This document shows positions 1-4,739 of a DNA stretch of 7,550 bases, piece by piece. Source of the stretch: Candidatus Acetothermia bacterium (GTDB lineage: Bacteria; Bipolaricaulota; Bipolaricaulia; UBA7950; UBA9294); NCBI GenBank assembly GCA_003650505.1, contig QMQL01000036.1, positions 1-7,550 on the forward strand, given 5' to 3'. The stretch's first letter is position 1; each line of letters begins with the position of its first letter. The notes below the pieces were generated by a model. It worked only from the letters and a program-made list of their open reading frames with translations, did no database searches and was not told the DNA's origin. The translations under genes and the position numbers were made by a program.

Positions 1-22
1 ATACTGAAGCGCGCATCCCTAC

Positions 23-28
23 GAGGAG
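23..28 (+). promoter_or_regulatory. Shine-Dalgarno site for the methionine sulfoxide reductase gene
   Basis: GAGGAG lies six bases before the ATG at 35, which is normal spacing and supports that start. No promoter for this gene is visible in the 34 bases available, so it may be transcribed from further upstream, possibly together with an earlier gene. Confidence 0.75.
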
Positions 29-34
29 CTCCGA

Positions 35-499
35 ATGGATGAGAAGCGAGCGGCCCGCTATGCCAGGGTCTACAATCAGTTGAGGTCCCTGATCGAGGGG
101 AGATCGCCGAACCTCCTGGCAGCGATGGCCACGATCGCAGCGGTACTTCACGCGAAGATGCCGCATCACTCCTGGACCGGGTTCTACTTCGTAGCCCCCG
201 ACGGCGAGCTCCACGTCGGGCCGTACCAGGGGCCGGTCGCCTGCCAGACGCTGAAGGGGAAGGGGGTCTGCCTCGCCGCTGCCCGGAGTGGAGAGCCGAT
301 CGTCGTGCCGGACGTGGGGGAGTTCCCCGGGCACATCCCGTGCGATCCGCGGACGAGAAGCGAGATCGTCATCCCGATCATGAAGGAAGGTAAACCGGTC
401 GTCGTCCTCGACATCGACTCAACCGAGCTCGCTGCGTTCAGCGAGGAGGATGTCGCCCCGCTGGTCCGGATCTCCTCCCTCCTCGCGCCGTACCTGTAG
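35..499 (+). CDS. msrC: Free methionine-(R)-sulfoxide reductase (GAF-domain fRMsr)
   Basis: This 154-residue protein is a single GAF domain of the family that reduces free methionine-R-sulfoxide to methionine in the cytoplasm as part of oxidative damage repair. The family signature is clear: a WTGFYFV segment (47-53), GPYQGPVAC (62-70), GKGVC (75-79), PGHIPCD (98-104), RSEIVIP (108-114) and VLDIDS (124-129). The three cysteines used by the family for catalysis and disulfide resolution are all present, at 70, 79 and 103. In the E. coli enzyme (YebR/MsrC) the third is regarded as the catalytic one. The spacing between the first two is one residue shorter than I recall for E. coli, an apparently harmless loop change. 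Length is normal for the family. The start is fixed by GAGGAG six bases upstream. The gene stands alone on this strand and converges with the small gene at 549-701. The regulatory (ligand-sensor) GAF alternative is unlikely because all redox cysteines are kept. Confidence 0.93.
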   Translation: MDEKRAARYARVYNQLRSLIEGRSPNLLAAMATIAAVLHAKMPHHSWTGFYFVAPDGELHVGPYQGPVACQTLKGKGVCLAAARSGEPIVVPDVGEFPGHIPCDPRTRSEIVIPIMKEGKPVVVLDIDSTELAAFSEEDVAPLVRISSLLAPYL

Positions 500-504
500 A
501 CGGG

Positions 505-535
505 AAAAAAGAGAGCCGGCCGGGATGGCCGGCTC
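505..535 (-). terminator. Intrinsic terminator of the small coiled-coil gene
   Basis: A perfect 9-bp GC-rich stem (513-521 pairs with 527-535, GAGCCGGCC/GGCCGGCTC) encloses a 5-base loop. On the minus strand it is followed by TCTTTTTT (from the A run at 505-510), which makes it a classic rho-independent terminator just past the stop codon at 549. On the plus strand no T run follows the stem, so it should not terminate the reductase transcript efficiently. Confidence 0.85.
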
Positions 536-548
536 GGACCCGGCTCGA

Positions 549-701
549 TCAGTCCTCGGCCTCGTCGATCGCTTCTTCGATCTCCGTAGCCAGATCCTCC
601 AGCCGGTCGGAGAGATCGTCGATCTCCTCCTGCAGGCGGGACAGCTGCTCGACGAGGGGCCGAAGCTTCTCGATCAGGTCCTTCTTCGAGACAAACGCCA
701 T
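549..701 (-). CDS. Small acidic coiled-coil protein, function unknown
   Basis: This gene encodes 50 residues beginning MAFVSKKDLIEKL. Hydrophobic residues at 9, 13, 16, 20, 23, 27, 30, 34, 37, 41 and 44 alternate in 4-3 spacing without a break. This is a textbook heptad coiled coil occupying nearly the whole protein. About 17 acidic against 6 basic residues give a strongly negative charge, with the basic ones mostly in the first third. There is no signal peptide or membrane segment, so a cytoplasmic oligomer is likely. I chose the start at 701 because AAGGAGG sits five bases upstream; a longer reading from 761 would begin upstream of the predicted transcription start. It has its own promoter and terminator, so it is a single-gene transcription unit, divergent from the acylphosphatase. 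I do not recognise the family. It could be a scaffold, an adaptor or a DNA- or protein-binding oligomer; none of these is shown by the sequence. Confidence 0.8.
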   Translation of the reverse strand: MAFVSKKDLIEKLRPLVEQLSRLQEEIDDLSDRLEDLATEIEEAIDEAED

Positions 702-706
702 ATCTC

Positions 707-713
707 CCTCCTT
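707..713 (-). promoter_or_regulatory. Strong Shine-Dalgarno site for the small coiled-coil gene
   Basis: On the minus strand AAGGAGG lies five bases before the ATG at 701. It is a full match to the anti-Shine-Dalgarno core and decides the start in favour of the 50-residue product. Confidence 0.88.
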
Positions 714-733
714 GCTCGATTTGATCAAGCCCG

Positions 734-761
734 ATTCTATTCGTTCCAGGCGGGAAGGCAA
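734..761 (-). promoter_or_regulatory. Sigma70-like promoter of the small coiled-coil gene
   Basis: On the minus strand TTGCCT (756-761, 4 of 6 consensus) is followed after 16 bases by TAGAAT (734-739, 5 of 6). The expected start of transcription near 727 leaves a short leader of about 25 bases that contains the Shine-Dalgarno site. An 8-base palindrome TTGATCAA (721-728) sits at the predicted start point and could be an operator, but it is short. Confidence 0.5.
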
Positions 762-769
762 ACCGATGC

Positions 770-817
770 GGGAAGGGGGGCTCGATGATAAACTACTCCG
801 GATGGATCGGAATATGA
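770..817 (+). CDS. Possible 10-codon leader ORF coupled to acylphosphatase
   Basis: A purine-rich GGGAAGGGGGG (770-780) stands four bases before an ATG at 785. The reading frame encodes MINYSGWIGI and ends with TGA at 815-817, overlapping the acylphosphatase ATG at 814 as ATGA. The acylphosphatase itself has only a weak ribosome binding site, so this mini-ORF may carry ribosomes to it by stop-start coupling. The feature spans the binding site plus the ORF. There is no composition test possible for ten codons, so it may be chance. Confidence 0.3.
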   Translation, partial: GKGGSMINYSGWIGI

Positions 818-1095
818 ACCGAGACCGGCGGCTCGTTGCTATTGTGCATGGGATCGTCCAGGGGGTCTTCTTCCGCTACAACACGCGCCTCGAGGCGAGC
901 AGACTCGGGCTGAAGGGGACGGTCCGGAACCTCCCCGACGGCTCGGTCGAGGTGATCGCCGAGGGGCCGGCCGACCGGCTGGAGGGGCTCCTCGCCTTCC
1001 TCCGCCGTGGGCCGGAGGCGGCGGTGGTGGAGCGGGTCGATACCTCATGGGAGGAGGCGACCGGCGCCTACACCGACTTCAGGATCGTCTACTAG
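814..1095 (+). CDS. acyP: Acylphosphatase
   Basis: The 93-residue product is a standard-length acylphosphatase, a small cytoplasmic enzyme that hydrolyses acyl phosphates such as acetyl phosphate and carbamoyl phosphate. The signature HGIVQGVFFR (12-21) supplies the phosphate-binding loop and catalytic Arg21. GTVRNLPDGSVEV (35-47) supplies the catalytic Asn39, which positions the attacking water. The C-terminus TDFRIVY matches the family's last strand. The frame stays open upstream to 712, but translation from there would add about 34 residues unlike the family and would overlap the divergent gene. ATG 814 gives the family length and overlaps the stop of a short leader ORF; ATG 802 is the alternative. 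It lies 47 bases before uvrB on the same strand, and transcription may run through. Its cellular role is not evident from its neighbours. Confidence 0.92.
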   Translation: MNRDRRLVAIVHGIVQGVFFRYNTRLEASRLGLKGTVRNLPDGSVEVIAEGPADRLEGLLAFLRRGPEAAVVERVDTSWEEATGAYTDFRIVY

Positions 1096-1102
1096 GGATC
1101 GA

Positions 1103-1131
1103 TTGACCGGTTTTTGTCGATCAGGTACCAT
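1103..1131 (+). promoter_or_regulatory. Sigma70-like promoter of uvrB-uvrA, giving a near-leaderless mRNA
   Basis: TTGACC (1103-1108, 5 of 6) and TACCAT (1126-1131, 4 of 6) are separated by 17 bases. Transcription should begin around 1137-1140, only 3 to 6 bases before the uvrB ATG at 1143. No purine-rich ribosome binding site exists at a suitable distance from that ATG. An in-frame stop at 1134-1136 and the lack of later ATG, GTG or TTG codons before the P-loop leave ATG 1143 as the only usable start. Leaderless translation is the simplest reading. Confidence 0.5.
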
Positions 1132-1145
1132 CCTAGACTAGGATG
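1129..1145. promoter_or_regulatory. Perfect 17-base palindrome over the -10 end and uvrB start codon
   Basis: CATCCTAGACTAGGATG is an exact inverted repeat with 8-base arms around one central A (1137). It covers the last three bases of the -10 hexamer, the expected transcription start and the ATG. As DNA this is an ideal repressor operator position. As RNA it could fold into a 7-bp stem with a three-base loop that hides the start codon. It does not match the common LexA boxes (CTGT-N8-ACAG or GAAC-N4-GTTC). Confidence 0.55.
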
Positions 1146-4100
1146 AGACTGCCACGCGTCGGAGAAAAAGCGGGATTTCAAATCTCCAAGAAGCTGAAGC
1201 CTTGCGGCGACCAGCCGAAGGCGATCGACGAGCTGACCGCCGGGCTCGAGGACGGCCTACGGTTCCAGACCCTCCTCGGAGCGACCGGGACGGGGAAGAG
1301 CCTGGATGCCGATGAGCCCCTGTTCGTCTACGATGCTGGCGGCTACTACCTGGAGCCGATCGGAAAATTCGTAACCCGCTACCTGAAGCAGGCGAAGCAC
1401 CGGTTTGTCACTCCGGATGGAACTGAGGTAGGGATCACTTCCGACCTCAAACTGCGTGCTTTCAGCTTCGACCCCAGAACAGGGGAAGCCCGCCTCAAAC
1501 CGATCGTCTCCGTGAGCCGCCACCGCGCCCCCGACCGCATGTACCTCGTCCGCGCCGCCTGCGGGCGCGAGGTGTTGACCACCTCGGATCACAACTTCTT
1601 CGTCCTCCGAAACGGGGAGATAAGACTGGTTAAGACGACTGAACTCGCACAGACCGATCGCCTGCCGATCCCCCTCTCCATCCCCGATCCCCCTCCCTTG
1701 AAAGAGCTCCATCTGGAGGAGTTCCTCCCCGCGGACATAAGTGTGAGAGCGGAAGGGTTCTTCTCCGCTCTCGTCTCGACGTACGATCGTGACAGGGCAT
1801 TGAACCTCCTTGCCGAGCACTACTCGGACCAGAGAGCGAAGCTATGGTCGATCCTGAACGGGAAAAAGGGCGGAGTCCCTCTCGGCAAGTTCGTCTCCAT
1901 CTGCAAACGGCTCCCCCCCGATTGGGTGGAAACCCATGTGAAGGACGTACGTCTCCAGATGAGTCCGAGCCATTCCCTCCCGCTTCGGCTCAAGCTGAAC
2001 TCGCACGTCCTCCGGCTCTTCGGGCATTACCTAGCCGAAGGGCACTCCGAAGACCGCTACCTCCTCATCTCCTCACACGCGGAGACGGTGCGGAACGACG
2101 TGTTTAAGTCACTCGAGTTCCTCAGCCTCCCATTCCTAACCAGGCCCAACACGGACATTCAAGTCTCATCCCGAATCATGGCCGCCTTACTCGGTTCTCT
2201 CATGGGAAGAAAAGCGGCGGAGAAACGCCTCCCTCCGTTCTGGCCCTCCCTCGCGAACGAACAGCTCGGCGAGCTCCTCCGAGCGTACTTCGAAGGGAAT
2301 GGAGGAGTGGAGAGGGATGGCGTAGCCTGCTCGACAGCGAGCCATCAGTTGGCTTCCGACCTCCTCTATGCGTTGCTCCGGTTGGGAATATGGGCCCGCC
2401 TTAAGAGGAAAGAAGTAAATGACAGGCCCTATTGGGTCCTGACCGTAACGGGGAACGACAACCTCGCGATGTTCCAGGATCGGATCGGGTTCATGAGCCG
2501 TCGGAAGCAGGAACCCCTCTGCAAACTCACCCGGAAAGCTTTCAATACCAATGTGGACACGATCCCTATCACCGGTGAATTCTTGCGCAAGCTTCGAACG
2601 CGCGCCGGTCTCTACCAGTTCCAGGTCGCTGAAGCGAGCGGGAGGTCTCGTTCGACAATCGGGCTCTACGAGAACAACGAACGTCACCCCAGCCGAAGCG
2701 CCGCACGTGGGATCCTGAACCTTGCACAGGCGATCGAAGATGAAGAGGGAGTGTCGACCCTCACCCAGCTCCTCGGGGTGCGTTGGACCAAAGTGAAAGA
2801 GGTGAAAGAGGTCCCTTACCACCGCCCCTACGTCTACGATATCAGCGTCCAGGACGATGAGAACTTCTTGGCCGGGCGCGGGGGAATGTTCGTCCACAAT
2901 ACGTTCACCATCGCCCACGTGATCCAGAACGTCCAGCGTCCGACCCTCGTCATCGCCCACAACAAGACCCTGACCGCCCAGCTCTGCAACGAGTTCCGCG
3001 AGCTCTTCCCGGATAACGCCGTCCACTACTTCGTCTCCTACTACGACTACTACCAGCCGGAGGCGTACCTCCCCCAGACCGACACCTATATCGAGAAGGA
3101 CTCCTCGATAAACGACGAGATCGACCGGCTCCGCCATGCGGCGACTTCGGCCCTGTTCGAACGGCGCGACGTGATCATCGTCGCCTCCGTCTCCTGTATA
3201 TACGGCCTCGGCTCGCCGGCCTCCTACTACGACATGTCGATCACCCTGAGGAAGGGAGAGGAGTGGGACCGCGACGAGGTGATGCGATCGATGGTCGCCC
3301 TTCAGTATGCGCGTAACGAGATCGGGTTCGAGCGGGGGACGTTCCGCGCCCGGGGGGACACCCTGGAGATCATCCCGGCCTACGAGGAGCGGGTGGTGAG
3401 GATCGAGTTCTTCGGAGACGAGATCGATCGGATAACGATCGCCGATCCGATCACCGGACACCCAATTCATCAGGAGGATGAGATAACGATCTACCCGGCG
3501 AGCCACTTCATCACCCCCGAGGAGCAGCGGAAGCGGGCGATCGAGGCGATCGAGGCCGAGCTCGAGGAGCGGCTCGAACAGCTCCGGCACGAAGGGAGGC
3601 TCCTCGAGGCGCAGCGGCTCGAACAGAGGACCCGGTACGACATCGAGATGCTTCAGGAGATGGGATACTGCACCGGGATCGAGAACTACTCCCGCCACCT
3701 CGACGGGAGGAAGGAGGGACAGCCGCCATCGGTGTTGATCGACTACTTCCCGAGCGACTTCCTCCTCGTAGTCGACGAGTCGCACCAGACGATCCCCCAG
3801 ATCCGCGGGATGTACCACGGGGATCGCTCGCGGAAGGAGACCCTCGTCGAATACGGTTTCCGCCTCCCATCGGCACTCGACAACCGGCCGCTGACCTTCG
3901 AGGAGTTCGAAGGGCGGATCAACCAGGTGATCTTCACCTCGGCCACCCCGGGACCGTACGAGATGAGCCACTCGCAGAAGGTCGTCGAGCAGATCATCAG
4001 GCCGACCGGCCTCGTCGATCCTGAACTCGAGGTGCGGCCGGTGAAGGGGCAGGTCGACCACCTGATCGGTGAGATAAGGGAGGCGGTCGAGCGGAACGAC

Positions 4101-4739
4101 CGCGTCCTCGTCACCACCCTGACCAAGCGGATGGCCGAGGACCTGACCGAGTACCTCGTCGATCTCGGGATCAGGGCGAGGTATCTCCACTCCGAGATCG
4201 ACACCCTCGACCGCGTCGACATCCTCCGCGACCTCCGGCTCGGGAAGTTCGACGTCCTCGTCGGGATCAACCTCCTCCGCGAGGGGCTCGACCTCCCCGA
4301 GGTCGCCCTCGTCGCCGTCCTCGACGCGGACAAGGAGGGGTTCCTCCGATCCGGGACCTCGCTGATCCAGACGATCGGGCGGGCGGCACGGAACGTCCGG
4401 GGGAAGGTTGTCCTCTACGCCGACACGATCACCGACTCGATCAAGCACGCCGTCGACGAAACGAACCGGCGCCGGGCGATCCAGATCGCCTACAACAAGG
4501 AGCACGGGATAACGCCGACGACGATCGAGCGGGAGGTGGCCGACTTCACGCGCTCGCTCAGGTCGACGGGGGAGGGGGAGAAGTGGAGGCCGCCGGTACG
4601 GAGGCCGAAGAGGGGGGAGGACCTGGTGGCGACGATAAAGGAGCTCGAGGATGAGATGCTGAAGGCGGCCGATCGGCTCGAGTTCGAGCTCGCTGCGAGC
4701 ATCCGCGACGAGATGAGGAGGCTGAAGAGGAGGCTATGA
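1143..4739 (+). CDS. uvrB: UvrB excinuclease subunit precursor containing an intein
   Basis: UvrB is the DNA-damage-verifying helicase-like ATPase of nucleotide excision repair; it is loaded by UvrA and then recruits UvrC. The precursor has 1198 residues. Removing intein residues 53-586 leaves 664, the normal UvrB length. Extein landmarks are CGDQPKAI (21-28); the Walker A motif GATGTGK split at 46-52 and completed by Thr587; the tyrosine-rich beta-hairpin region SYYDYYQPEAY (632-642); Walker B VVDESH (876-881); TSATPGPYE (932-940); LREGLDLPEV (1045-1054); QTIGRAARN (1076-1084); and a C-terminal UVR motif (about 1163-1198) for UvrC contact. All key motifs are intact, so the spliced protein should work. 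The start is the only available one and probably leaderless. The stop overlaps the uvrA start by ATGA, so the two are co-translated. UvrC is not in the window. Confidence 0.97.
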   Translation: MRLPRVGEKAGFQISKKLKPCGDQPKAIDELTAGLEDGLRFQTLLGATGTGKSLDADEPLFVYDAGGYYLEPIGKFVTRYLKQAKHRFVTPDGTEVGITSDLKLRAFSFDPRTGEARLKPIVSVSRHRAPDRMYLVRAACGREVLTTSDHNFFVLRNGEIRLVKTTELAQTDRLPIPLSIPDPPPLKELHLEEFLPADISVRAEGFFSALVSTYDRDRALNLLAEHYSDQRAKLWSILNGKKGGVPLGKFVSICKRLPPDWVETHVKDVRLQMSPSHSLPLRLKLNSHVLRLFGHYLAEGHSEDRYLLISSHAETVRNDVFKSLEFLSLPFLTRPNTDIQVSSRIMAALLGSLMGRKAAEKRLPPFWPSLANEQLGELLRAYFEGNGGVERDGVACSTASHQLASDLLYALLRLGIWARLKRKEVNDRPYWVLTVTGNDNLAMFQDRIGFMSRRKQEPLCKLTRKAFNTNVDTIPITGEFLRKLRTRAGLYQFQVAEASGRSRSTIGLYENNERHPSRSAARGILNLAQAIEDEEGVSTLTQLLGVRWTKVKEVKEVPYHRPYVYDISVQDDENFLAGRGGMFVHNTFTIAHVIQNVQRPTLVIAHNKTLTAQLCNEFRELFPDNAVHYFVSYYDYYQPEAYLPQTDTYIEKDSSINDEIDRLRHAATSALFERRDVIIVASVSCIYGLGSPASYYDMSITLRKGEEWDRDEVMRSMVALQYARNEIGFERGTFRARGDTLEIIPAYEERVVRIEFFGDEIDRITIADPITGHPIHQEDEITIYPASHFITPEEQRKRAIEAIEAELEERLEQLRHEGRLLEAQRLEQRTRYDIEMLQEMGYCTGIENYSRHLDGRKEGQPPSVLIDYFPSDFLLVVDESHQTIPQIRGMYHGDRSRKETLVEYGFRLPSALDNRPLTFEEFEGRINQVIFTSATPGPYEMSHSQKVVEQIIRPTGLVDPELEVRPVKGQVDHLIGEIREAVERNDRVLVTTLTKRMAEDLTEYLVDLGIRARYLHSEIDTLDRVDILRDLRLGKFDVLVGINLLREGLDLPEVALVAVLDADKEGFLRSGTSLIQTIGRAARNVRGKVVLYADTITDSIKHAVDETNRRRAIQIAYNKEHGITPTTIEREVADFTRSLRSTGEGEKWRPPVRRPKRGEDLVATIKELEDEMLKAADRLEFELAASIRDEMRRLKRRL
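2007..2507 (+). other. LAGLIDADG homing endonuclease core within the intein
   Basis: Two LAGLIDADG-type helices are seen. The first is LFGHYLAEG (precursor 292-300) with catalytic acid Glu299. The second is LRAYFEGNG (379-387), in which the position normally held by Asp is Asn386 (AAT at 2298-2300). They are 87 residues apart, typical for intein endonucleases. The segment KRLPPFWPSLANEQL (361-375) just before the second helix matches the usual block D. Enzymes of this family cut an intein-free allele to start homing. With one acidic ligand lost, double-strand cutting may be reduced or absent. Confidence 0.85.
2577..2735 (+). other. Cro/C1-type (XRE) helix-turn-helix domain inside the intein
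   Basis: Precursor residues 479-531 follow the XRE pattern: FLRKLRTRAGLYQFQVAEAS (480-499) and then GRSRSTIGLYENNERHPS (500-517). The order LRxLR, GL-x-Q, A, G, S/T-x-I, YEN and a Pro after the recognition helix is the family layout. A Tyr (491) replaces the usual Ser or Thr before the Gln. The domain sits after the endonuclease and before splicing block F. Its likely role is DNA recognition for the endonuclease, but a regulatory DNA-binding role is possible. Confidence 0.82.
4727..4733 (+). promoter_or_regulatory. Shine-Dalgarno site and ATGA overlap for uvrA
   Basis: GAGGAGG ends two bases before the uvrA ATG at 4736. It is the second copy of a direct repeat GAGGAGGCT (4715-4723 and 4727-4735). 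The spacing is shorter than ideal, but the ATG overlaps the uvrB TGA as ATGA, so terminating ribosomes can restart directly. UvrA synthesis is probably tied to UvrB translation. Confidence 0.65.

Larger units (their letters stand above)
1299..2900 (+). mobile_element. UvrB P-loop intein with LAGLIDADG endonuclease and XRE helix-turn-helix
   Basis: This 534-residue in-frame insertion lies between Lys52 and Thr587 of the UvrB precursor. Block A is SLDADEPLFV, beginning with Ser instead of the usual Cys. Block B contains TSDH (147-150) with the conserved Thr and His. Block F is YDISVQDDENFLAG (565-578). Block G is GMFVHN (581-586), followed by Thr as the C-extein nucleophile. The splicing domain is therefore complete: Ser1, TxxH, penultimate His, terminal Asn and Thr+1. 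Between blocks B and F lie a two-motif LAGLIDADG endonuclease and an XRE helix-turn-helix. Precise excision restores GATGTGKT, a perfect P-loop. Base use differs from the flanking exteins: I count 14 GATC sites in 1602 bases here, against 20 in the 840 bases 3061-3900. The boundaries are firm because both exteins align without a gap. Confidence 0.95.

Noticed and set aside
1..42. 3' end of an upstream gene (frame 1 ends at TGA 40-42)
   Set aside because: Only 13 codons are available, and they cannot be tied to any family.
513..535. Terminator for the methionine sulfoxide reductase gene
   Set aside because: On the plus strand the stem is followed by GGACCCGG and no T run, so it works only for the minus-strand gene.
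549..761. Longer 70-residue version of the small coiled-coil protein
   Set aside because: The strong AAGGAGG site precedes the internal ATG at 701, and the predicted transcription start near 727 lies downstream of the longer start codon.
712..813. N-terminal extension of the acylphosphatase
   Set aside because: It would exceed the family length, overlaps the promoter and leader of the divergent gene and does not resemble acylphosphatase sequence.
1097..1122. Hairpin GATCGA/TCGATC after the acylphosphatase as a terminator
   Set aside because: The arms are only six bases, the loop is 14 bases with the T run inside it, and GATCGA is extremely common in this genome.
1299..2900. Insertion of a group I or II intron, or a foreign gene fusion, in uvrB
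   Set aside because: The insert is open throughout in the uvrB frame and ends in splicing blocks with His-Asn-Thr, which identifies an intein.
2187..4505. 772-codon open frame on the minus strand
   Set aside because: It is antisense to uvrB, with low-complexity Val/Leu/Asp/Glu-rich composition caused by mirror codons of a GC-rich gene, and it spans the intein-extein boundary without any family resemblance.
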